From JAWWPY01 sp036394075 (GTDB taxonomy: Bacteria; Actinomycetota; Actinomycetes; Streptosporangiales; Streptosporangiaceae): 19,782 nucleotides of DNA. The position numbers and the translations under genes are program-made. Positions 7,159-13,321 of this stretch are shown here, piece after piece (within the stretch, counting starts at the first letter, position 1; each line of letters starts with the position of its first letter). The notes beneath the pieces are model-generated. The model worked only from the letters and a program-made list of their open reading frames with translations. It was not told the origin of the DNA and searched no databases. Where the stretch lies: the NCBI GenBank assembly GCA_036394075.1, contig DASWFT010000562.1:1-19782 (forward strand), read 5' to 3'.

Positions 7159-8154
7159 TCAGCCCAGCGCGGGGATAATCGCGGAGCCGTAAGCGGCGAG
7201 CGTCTCCTCCGGCTGGTCATGCATCAGGTAGATGGCGAACTGGTCGGCGCCGATCGCGGCGAGTTCACGCAGCCGGTCGATGTGCGCGGCTTCCGGGCCG
7301 AGCAGGCAGAACCGGTCCACGATCACGTCAGGCACGAAGTCGGTGGACGGGTTGCCCGCCCGGCCGTGGTGGGCGTAGTCGTACCCTTCGCGGCCCTTGA
7401 TGTAATCGGTGAGCGCGTGCGGGACGGGCCCGTTCTCGCCGTACCGGGCGACCAGGTCGGCCACGTGATTCCCGACCATGCCGCCGAACCAGCGCAACTG
7501 GTCCCGCTGGTGGTCTATGTCGGTGCCGACGTACGCGGGGGCCGCGACGCACACCGTGATCGCATCCGGGTCGCGGCCGGCGGCCCGCGCGGCCTCCCGG
7601 ACCGAGCCGACGGTCCACCGGGCGATGTCCGGGTCGGCCGTCTGCAGGATGAACCCGTCGGCCTGCTCGCCGACCAGTTTCAGCGCCTTCGGCCCGTAGG
7701 CCGCCATCCAGATCTCCAGCTTGCCGTCGCGCACCCACGGGATGCGCAGCACGCTGCCGTGGTGCTCGACCTCGCGGCCCTCCGCGAGTTCCTTGATGAC
7801 GTGCATCGCCTCAGCCATGGTCGCCAGGTTCATCGGCTGCTGCCCGATGACCCGCCGGGCCGAGTCGCCGCGGCCGATCCCGCATACGGTCCGGTTGCCG
7901 AACATGTCGTTGAGCGTGGCGAACAATGAGGCGGTCACCGACCAGTCCCTGGTCCCGGGGTTGGTCACCATCGGCCCGACCATCAGCCGGGACGTGGCCG
8001 CCAGGACCTGCGAGTAGATGACGAACGGCTCCTGCCACAGCACGTGCGAGTCGAAGGTCCAGCCGTACCGGAAACCCTGGTCCTCGGCTGCGCGCATCCG
8101 GTCGATCACGGTCCGCGCAGGCGGATCGGTCTGCAGGACCACCCCGAAATCCAT
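7159..8154 (-). CDS. LLM class flavin/F420-dependent oxidoreductase, TIGR03842-like
   Basis: A luciferase-like TIM-barrel oxidoreductase of 331 residues, beginning MDFGVVLQTDPPARTVIDRM. It resembles the CPS_4043-type group (TIGR03842), predicted to use F420 in actinobacteria. Further family sequence is RLMVGPMVTNPGTRDWSVTASLFATLND followed by CGIGRGDSARRVIG, which forms the cofactor pocket. The start is at 8154 rather than 8160: the AGGGG overlapping the upstream stop is directly abutted to the first ATG but six bases from the second. It is the last gene of the nitrilase-hydantoinase-LLM series, so its spacing to the hydantoinase stop (9 nt) indicates tight cotranscription. It may catalyse a redox step on the same substrate, for example reduction or oxygenation of a pyrimidine or hydantoin; this is inference. 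Confidence 0.88.
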   Translation of the reverse strand: MDFGVVLQTDPPARTVIDRMRAAEDQGFRYGWTFDSHVLWQEPFVIYSQVLAATSRLMVGPMVTNPGTRDWSVTASLFATLNDMFGNRTVCGIGRGDSARRVIGQQPMNLATMAEAMHVIKELAEGREVEHHGSVLRIPWVRDGKLEIWMAAYGPKALKLVGEQADGFILQTADPDIARWTVGSVREAARAAGRDPDAITVCVAAPAYVGTDIDHQRDQLRWFGGMVGNHVADLVARYGENGPVPHALTDYIKGREGYDYAHHGRAGNPSTDFVPDVIVDRFCLLGPEAAHIDRLRELAAIGADQFAIYLMHDQPEETLAAYGSAIIPALG

Positions 8155-8163
8155 GCTCATCCC

Positions 8164-9567
8164 CTAGCTCAGGTACTGGGACAGTTGCCGCTCAAGGAAG
8201 CGGCCGTGACCGGTGACGCCGTGATACTCGCCATCGTCGATCACAACGTGCCCCCTGGACAGCACGGTCCGCACCCGGCCGGTGATCGTGAAGCCCTCGT
8301 ACGCCGAGTAGTCCACGTTCATGTGGTGGGTCGTGGCGGACAGCGTCTGCGTGGCCCGCGGGTCGTAGATGACGATGTCCGCGTCCGAGCCGGGCGCGAT
8401 CACGCCCTTGCGCGGGTAGAGCCCGAACATCCGGGCCGGCGTGGTGGCCGCGACCTCCACCCAGCGGGCCAGCGACAGTTCCCCGGCGACCACCCCCTGG
8501 TGCAGCAGGTCCATCCGGTGCTCCACGCCGGGTATCCCGTTGGGGATCTTCGAGAAGTCCCCGCGGCCCAGTTCCTTCTGCTCGGCGAAGCAGAAGGGGC
8601 AGTGGTCGGTGGACACCACGGACAGGTCGTTGGTCCGCAGCCCCCGCCAGAGTGACCCCTGGTGCTCCCGCGGCCGCAGTGGCGGGGACGCTACGTACTT
8701 CGCGCCCTCGAAGTCCGGCCGGGCCAGATCATCCAGGGACAGGTACAGGTATTGCGGGCAGGTCTCGGCGAACACGTTCTGGCCGGTGTCACGCGCATTT
8801 GTGATCGCTTCCAGCGCTTCTGCCGCCGATAGATGCACAACGTACAGCGGCGAGCCAGTCACTTTCGCCAGCGCGATGGCCCGGCCAGTGGCCTCGGCTT
8901 CCAGTTCCGGCGGGCGGGTCAGGCCATGCTGGACGGGGTCGGTGCGGCCCTCCGCCAGCGCCCGGGCGACTAGCTGGTCGATCGCGATGCCGTTCTCAGC
9001 GTGCATCATGATCATCGCGCCGGTCTCCGCGGCCTTGTGCATGGCGCGCAGGATCTCCCCGTCGGTCGCGTAGAAGACGCCGGGGTAGGCCATGAACATC
9101 TTGAAGCTGTTCACCCCGGCACCGATGCAGGCCTCCATTTCCTTCAGCGTCGTGTCGTTCACGTCGGAGACGATCATGTGGAAGCCGTAGTCGATCACGC
9201 AGTTGCCATCGGCCTTGGAGTGCCATTTGTCCAGCGTGGCGAGCAGCGAGGTGCCCTTGGCCTGCACCGCGAAGTCGATGATCGTCGTGGTGCCGCCCCA
9301 CGCCGCGGCCCGGGTGCCGGTCTCGAAGGTGTCCGCGGCAAACGTGCCGCCGAACGGCATTTCCATGTGGGTGTGCACATCGATGCCGCCAGGCAGCACG
9401 TATCGCCCAGCCGCGTCGAGCACCCGGTCGGCCGCCGACGCCCACGCCCTGGCCTCGTCGGTGCCGGGCGCCGCCAGCCCGGTGATCCGCTCCCCGTCCA
9501 CCAGCACGTCCGCCGCCACCCCGCCACTGGCCGTGACAACCGTGCCGCCACTGATCACGATGCGCAT
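8164..9567 (-). CDS. hydA: Dihydropyrimidinase / D-hydantoinase
   Basis: A 467-residue cyclic amidohydrolase that opens dihydropyrimidine or 5-substituted hydantoin rings to N-carbamoyl amino acids in the cytoplasm. All binuclear metal ligands are visible: His65 and His67 in GIDVHTHMEMPFGG, the carboxylated Lys156 in NSFKMFMAYPG, His189 in MMHAENG, His245 in VVHLSAAEA and Asp321 in STDHCPF. The substrate-binding Tyr161 is in FMAYPG. Length and motif order match dihydropyrimidinase rather than allantoinase or dihydroorotase. The ATG at 9567 has GGAGG nine bases upstream and lies 22 nt after the stop of the carbon-nitrogen hydrolase gene. Together these two encode consecutive reactions. Whether uracil/thymine or exogenous hydantoins are the true substrates cannot be decided here. 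Confidence 0.95.
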   Translation of the reverse strand: MRIVISGGTVVTASGGVAADVLVDGERITGLAAPGTDEARAWASAADRVLDAAGRYVLPGGIDVHTHMEMPFGGTFAADTFETGTRAAAWGGTTTIIDFAVQAKGTSLLATLDKWHSKADGNCVIDYGFHMIVSDVNDTTLKEMEACIGAGVNSFKMFMAYPGVFYATDGEILRAMHKAAETGAMIMMHAENGIAIDQLVARALAEGRTDPVQHGLTRPPELEAEATGRAIALAKVTGSPLYVVHLSAAEALEAITNARDTGQNVFAETCPQYLYLSLDDLARPDFEGAKYVASPPLRPREHQGSLWRGLRTNDLSVVSTDHCPFCFAEQKELGRGDFSKIPNGIPGVEHRMDLLHQGVVAGELSLARWVEVAATTPARMFGLYPRKGVIAPGSDADIVIYDPRATQTLSATTHHMNVDYSAYEGFTITGRVRTVLSRGHVVIDDGEYHGVTGHGRFLERQLSQYLS

Positions 9568-9589
9568 TTGCTATGGCCTCCCCTTCAAC

Positions 9590-10432
9590 TCACGGCTGGA
9601 CCAGCGTGCCGTACTGATCCGGACGCCGGTCGCGGTAGAACTGCCACAGGTCCCTGACCTCCTGAAGCACACCCATGTCCAGGTCGCGGACCAGCACCGC
9701 GTCCTGCGTGTCGGCTGCGGCCTCACCGACCAGCTGGCCGCGCGGATCCGCGAAGTAGGACTGGCCGTAGAACTCGTTGTCGCCCAGCGGCTCCACGCCG
9801 ACCCGGTTGATCGCGCCGACGTAATACTCGTTGGCGACCGCGGCCGCGGGCTGCTCCAGCCGCCACAGGTACTGGGACAGGCCCCGGCTGGTGGCCGAGG
9901 GGTTGAACACGATCCGGGCACCGGCCAGGCCGAGCGCGCGCCAGCCTTCGGGGAAATGCCGGTCGTAGCAGATGTACACGCCGATCCGGCCCACCGCGGT
10001 GTCGAACACCGGGTAGCCCATGTTCCCGGGCCGGAAGTAGAACTTCTCCCAGAACCCCTTGACCTGCGGCAGGTGGGTCTTCCGGTACTTGCCGAGATAG
10101 CGCCCGTCGGCGTCGATCACGGCCGCCGTGTTGTAGTAGAGGCCCGGCTGCTCCTCCTCGTACATGGGCACCACGAGCACTACTGAGTGCCGTTTTGCCA
10201 GCTCGCACATCAGCTGGGTGGTCGGGCCCTCCGGGATGGCCTCGGTGTAGGAGTAGTAGTCGGCGTCCTGTACCTGGCAGAAGTACGGCCCGTAGAAAAG
10301 CTCCTGGAGGCAGACCACCGCGGCGCCGGCCGAGGCCGCGCGACCGATAGCGTCGACCGATGCGCGGATCATGGAATCCTTGTCGCCGGTCCACCTCTGC
10401 TGGACCAGCCCGGCCCTGATGATCTCGGCCAC
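9590..10432 (-). CDS. Carbon-nitrogen hydrolase (nitrilase superfamily), beta-ureidopropionase / N-carbamoyl amino acid amidohydrolase-like
   Basis: A 280-residue nitrilase-superfamily amidase. The catalytic Glu-Lys-Cys triad is complete: Glu44 in CLQELFYGPYFCQ, Lys118 in KYRKTHLPQ and Cys155 in GVYICYDRHFPEGWRALGL, plus the accessory Glu129 in FWEKFYF. The ELFYGPYFCQ stretch and HLPQVKGFWEKFYFRPGN match the beta-ureidopropionase/N-carbamoylputrescine amidase group. The expected reaction is hydrolysis of an N-carbamoyl amine or amino acid to the amine, CO2 and ammonia. GTG at 10432 has GGAGG nine bases upstream. It directly precedes the hydantoinase, whose product would be its substrate, which favours the ureidopropionase/carbamoylase reading over a polyamine role. 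Confidence 0.92.
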   Translation of the reverse strand: MAEIIRAGLVQQRWTGDKDSMIRASVDAIGRAASAGAAVVCLQELFYGPYFCQVQDADYYSYTEAIPEGPTTQLMCELAKRHSVVLVVPMYEEEQPGLYYNTAAVIDADGRYLGKYRKTHLPQVKGFWEKFYFRPGNMGYPVFDTAVGRIGVYICYDRHFPEGWRALGLAGARIVFNPSATSRGLSQYLWRLEQPAAAVANEYYVGAINRVGVEPLGDNEFYGQSYFADPRGQLVGEAAADTQDAVLVRDLDMGVLQEVRDLWQFYRDRRPDQYGTLVQP

Positions 10433-10494
10433 TGCTCACTCCCTCCGGTTCCCGGATATGTGACTCAATTCCCCACCGGACAGCATCTCAGCCG

Positions 10495-12495
10495 TTACCG
10501 TCCCGCCTCCCGCGTCCCGCCGGGCGCGTTCGGCCGACTGCGGTCGGCCGCCGGGCCGCGCTGCGCCCGTATCACGTGGATGACCGCGTTGATCAGGGCC
10601 AGGTGGGTGAACGCCTGGGGGAAGTTGCCGAGGTGACGGCCGGTCCGCGGGTCGATCTCCTCGGCGTAGAGATCAAGCGAGCTGGCGAGCGAGAGCAGCC
10701 GCTCGCAAAGCTGCCGCGCGCGCTCGGTTTCGCCGATCTCGCACAGTGCGGAAACCAGCATGAACGAGCATATGGTGAACGTGCCCTCCCCGCCCGGCAA
10801 TCCGTCGTCGGTCTCCTCGGTCCGGTACCGCAGGACCAGCCCATCCACGGTCAGCTCCTCGGCGATGGCCAGCACCGTTGTCCGGACCCGGTCGTCGTCG
10901 CGGGGCAGGAACCCCGTCATGGGCAGAAGCAGGAGTGACGCGTCGAGCGCGGTGGTCTCGTAGTGCTGGGTGAAGGCTCCCCGCTCGTCGACCCCGTGGC
11001 TGAGGATGTCCTCCCTGATCTCGTCGGCGGCGACCTGCCACGCCTTGGCCAGCTCGTCCTCCCCGCGGGCCAGCGCGGCCTCCGCTCCCCACTGCACCGA
11101 CGTCCAGCACATGAGCTTCGAGAACGTGAAGTGCCTGGGCGTGCCGCGCACCTCCCAGATGCCCAGATCGGGCTCGCGCCAGTATTTCAGGGCGCACTCG
11201 ACCTGCCGCCGCACCACTGTCCACATTCGCTCGTCGAGCCGGTTCCAGTTCCCGATGCGCAGGTGTATCGACTGGAGCACGGCGCCCCAGACGTCATGCT
11301 GCCGCTGGAGATAGGCCGCGTTCCCCACCCGTACCGGCCTGGCGCCCTCGTACCCGGTCATTTGGTCCAGGATTCGTTCGGTGAGATCCCGCTCCCCATC
11401 GACGCCGTACACGACCTGGAGCTCATCGTCCCGCTGGGCGAGGTCGGCGAGAAACCAGAAGAAGTCGTCGGCTTCCCAGTCGAAACCGAGCGCATAGAGG
11501 CTCCAGAGGGTGAACCCGGAGTCGCGCAGCCAGCAGTACCGGTAGTCCCAGTTGCGCTCGCCGCGGGGCACCTCCGGCAGCGACGTGGTGGCCGCCGCGA
11601 CCAGGGCACCGGTCGGCGCGAACGTGAGCCCTTTCAGGGTCAGCGCGCTGCGCTGCAGGTAACGGGTCCAGGGATGGTCCGGGAACCGGCCCCTGGCGAG
11701 CCAGTGCTGCCAGTGATGAGCGGTCCAGATCAGCCGCCGGCTCGCCTCCTCATAGGTGGCAGGCGACTGGTGCGCGGTCCAGGAGAGCGCGCAGAAATGG
11801 CGTTCGCCCTCCTGCATCCGGGTGCGGGCCAGAGCCCGGCCGCCCTCGAAGCCGAGGCGCATGTCCGTGGTGAGGGTCAGCCACACCCCCACGTCCGCGC
11901 CGGAAGCGCGGCAGACACCCTGCGAGTAGGAGCCAGCGTCGTAGCTCCAGATTCCCGGCTGGCGGCCGTAGTCGAAGACCGGCTCGCAGTCGAAGGTCAC
12001 CTGCACCTCGCCGGTGACACACCGGATGGTCCGCAGCAGCACGTGATCGGAGTCGTAGTCGGTGGGCGTGCGGCGATGCGTGTGCGACAGCTCGCTCTCG
12101 TGGTGCCAGGGCCCCATGAGCAGCGCGTCCCGCACGACCAGCCACCCGGTCGGGGTCGCCCAACTGGTCTCGAGCACCATCGTTCCCGGGAGGTACCGGC
12201 GGGCCGCGGGGACCGTCACGCCCTCCGGGGAGAGCCGGAATCCCCCTGCGGAGCGGTCAAGTATCGCACCGAAGACGCTCGGCGAATCGATCCTGGGCAG
12301 GCAGAGCCACTCCACGTTCCCGCTCGGCGCGACCAGGGCGGTGGTCTCGCAGTCGGAGAGGAATCCATACTCGCCGATGGGCGGGAACGGCGACTCGTCG
12401 GGCCCCGCCGCCCCCGGAGCGGGGGCAGCCATGTGCAGCCAGGACCAATCCTCGTCGTACGTTGCCCGGTCCCCGCCTTCCACTGTCGGGTTCAT
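10495..12495 (-). CDS. Glycoside hydrolase family 15 protein (trehalase/glucoamylase-like)
   Basis: A 666-residue cytosolic-type GH15 enzyme, an inverting exo-glucosidase such as actinobacterial trehalase or glucoamylase. The N-terminal beta-sandwich begins at PIGEYGFLSDCETTALVAP with VEWLCLPRIDSPSVFGAILD (about 40-80). The (alpha/alpha)6 barrel carries WDYRYCWLRDSGFTLWSLY (about 316-334), the general acid in GIWEVRG (Glu448) and the general base in YAEEIDPRTGRHLGNFPQAFTH (Glu612/613). No signal peptide is seen. The ATG at 12495 has only a weak binding site; an alternative ATG at codon 22 is not better. The nitrilase gene begins 62 nt downstream, so transcription may continue into the hydantoinase operon. 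A LacI-type operator lies about 50 bp upstream. Trehalose versus malto-oligosaccharide specificity cannot be told. Confidence 0.92.
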   Translation of the reverse strand: MNPTVEGGDRATYDEDWSWLHMAAPAPGAAGPDESPFPPIGEYGFLSDCETTALVAPSGNVEWLCLPRIDSPSVFGAILDRSAGGFRLSPEGVTVPAARRYLPGTMVLETSWATPTGWLVVRDALLMGPWHHESELSHTHRRTPTDYDSDHVLLRTIRCVTGEVQVTFDCEPVFDYGRQPGIWSYDAGSYSQGVCRASGADVGVWLTLTTDMRLGFEGGRALARTRMQEGERHFCALSWTAHQSPATYEEASRRLIWTAHHWQHWLARGRFPDHPWTRYLQRSALTLKGLTFAPTGALVAAATTSLPEVPRGERNWDYRYCWLRDSGFTLWSLYALGFDWEADDFFWFLADLAQRDDELQVVYGVDGERDLTERILDQMTGYEGARPVRVGNAAYLQRQHDVWGAVLQSIHLRIGNWNRLDERMWTVVRRQVECALKYWREPDLGIWEVRGTPRHFTFSKLMCWTSVQWGAEAALARGEDELAKAWQVAADEIREDILSHGVDERGAFTQHYETTALDASLLLLPMTGFLPRDDDRVRTTVLAIAEELTVDGLVLRYRTEETDDGLPGGEGTFTICSFMLVSALCEIGETERARQLCERLLSLASSLDLYAEEIDPRTGRHLGNFPQAFTHLALINAVIHVIRAQRGPAADRSRPNAPGGTREAGR
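10531..10550. repeat. Hairpin in the last codons of the GH15 gene
   Basis: CGGCCGAC-TGCG-GTCGGCCG forms an 8-bp perfect stem with a 4-nt loop, within the final 20 codons of the GH15 gene and about 100 bp before the nitrilase start. No T-run follows, so it may damp or stabilise the transcript between the two genes rather than terminate it. Confidence 0.45.
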
Positions 12496-12504
12496 CTACC
12501 AGGT

Positions 12505-12524
12505 ATACCCACCTGCTGGGGTAT
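12505..12524. promoter_or_regulatory. Inverted repeat ATACCC-N8-GGGTAT immediately upstream of the GH15 start
   Basis: ATACCC (12505-12510) and GGGTAT (12519-12524) are perfect inverted arms ten bases upstream of the GH15 start codon. The position would overlap the ribosome binding or transcription start region, as expected for a repressor site. The arms resemble the AT-edged C-runs of CsoR-type operators, but the spacing is wider than usual and no csoR or copper gene is present, so the regulator is unknown. Confidence 0.35.
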
Positions 12525-12542
12525 CCGCCCAGGACATCCTCT

Positions 12543-12556
12543 TGCAAGCGATTGCA
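12543..12556. promoter_or_regulatory. LacI-family operator (TGCAAGCGATTGCA) upstream of the GH15 gene
   Basis: TGCAAGCGATTGCA is a palindrome around a central CG with one mismatched pair. It matches the TGCAA-N-CG-N-TTGCA-type site bound by many LacI-family sugar repressors. It lies 48-61 bp upstream of the GH15 start codon, where it would overlap a promoter. Sugar-responsive control of a GH15 glucosidase makes functional sense. The LacI regulator itself is not in the window, and the site could also affect the divergent gene at 12646. Confidence 0.6.
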
Positions 12557-12610
12557 GGGACTGCGACACTGAGCGAGCCGGGCCGGTGCCCAGCGGCAAG
12601 CGGGAAGCAA

Positions 12611-12671
12611 TCCGGTGGAAGACAGTCCGGTGGGAGGCAGTTCTGGTGGAAGACAGTCCGGTGGGAAGCAT
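12611..12671 (+). repeat. 15-bp tandem array at the 5' end of the CMD-fold gene
   Basis: Four units of consensus TCCGGTGGRAGRCAG occupy 12611-12625, 12626-12640, 12641-12656 (one extra base) and 12657-12671; a degenerate unit may precede them. The second unit carries GGGAGG and the third carries GTG, making a complete translation start. The third unit carries GGAAG and the fourth a second in-frame GTG at 12661. Confidence 0.8.
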
Positions 12672-13290
12672 TCAGCGCATCAGTTACGCGCCCCTTGAGG
12701 CGATGGACGACGAGATGCGGGCCGAGATGGACCGGTGCCGGCGCGAGGGCACACCGCGGCCGGAAAGCTCGGCGATCAGGGCACACGTGCCTGCCTGCTT
12801 CTGGTCGTTCGCCCGGTCCTGGAAGGACATCTTCGCCGATGGCGTCTGCGACCACCGGATCAAGGAACTCTGCCGGGTCTACATCTCGCGCTCGGTGAAC
12901 TGCGAATACTGCGGCAATCAGCGGTCGGTCCAAGCGGCCGCGAAAGGCTTCACCGAGGCCAAGTACGACGACTTGCTGAACTTCGAGAAGTCGGCACGAT
13001 TCGACGAGCGGGAGAAGGCGGCGCTCGCCTACGCGGAGGCCATCGCCTGGCACCTGCCCAGCGAGGATGCCCTGTGGGAGCGCTTGCACAAGCACTTCAC
13101 CGAGCCGGAACTCGTGGAGCTCGGCTGCTTCATCGCGCTCACCTTCGGCCAGCAGAGCTGGCTGCGGCTGCTCAATATCGATCATCACCAGGTGCTGGCG
13201 GGGACGTCGGCGTCACTGGCCCCCGGGTTCGAGACTTCTGAGGCCATGGCGGCGACCAAGGAGTCCGGCGACTACTGGGCGAAACACTGA
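12646..13290 (+). CDS. Carboxymuconolactone decarboxylase/AhpD-fold protein
   Basis: A 214-residue helical protein of the CMD/AhpD-like superfamily. The signature lies in RIKELCRVYISRSVNCEYCGNQRSVQAA: a Glu (74), then the CxxC pair Cys86 and Cys89, but Ser where AhpD has its distal His. The pair may support peroxidatic or disulfide chemistry; many family members are uncharacterised. The C-terminal part, EREKAALAYAEAIAW to FIALTFGQQSWLRLLNID, is typical of the all-helical domain. I use GTG at 12646 because GGGAGG lies eight bases upstream. GTG at 12661 has GGAAG at the same distance and is an alternative. Both sites are created by the 15-bp repeat. The M24-like gene starts about 31 nt downstream, so the two are probably an operon. 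The long open frame upstream, antisense to GH15, is not part of the gene. Confidence 0.82.
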   Translation: MEDSPVGSIQRISYAPLEAMDDEMRAEMDRCRREGTPRPESSAIRAHVPACFWSFARSWKDIFADGVCDHRIKELCRVYISRSVNCEYCGNQRSVQAAAKGFTEAKYDDLLNFEKSARFDEREKAALAYAEAIAWHLPSEDALWERLHKHFTEPELVELGCFIALTFGQQSWLRLLNIDHHQVLAGTSASLAPGFETSEAMAATKESGDYWAKH

Positions 13291-13321
13291 AGGTGACCGG
13301 CTACCCCGTGGCCGGCCACCC

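Noticed and set aside
4356..7220. 954-codon minus-strand open frame across the P1 peptidase, aldo/keto reductase, GNAT and part of the LLM gene
   Set aside because: It runs antisense to well-recognised genes on the plus strand, has no domain of its own and no ribosome binding site. It is a typical GC-rich shadow frame.
12505..12524. CsoR copper-responsive operator
   Set aside because: The arm sequence is similar, but the 8-nt spacing is atypical and no copper resistance or csoR gene is nearby; kept only as an unassigned inverted repeat.
10963..12645. Plus-strand frame antisense to GH15, in phase with the CMD-fold gene
   Set aside because: The upstream part is the reverse strand of a clear GH15 enzyme. 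The CMD fold begins only after the repeat-borne starts at 12646/12661, so a fusion protein is not supported.
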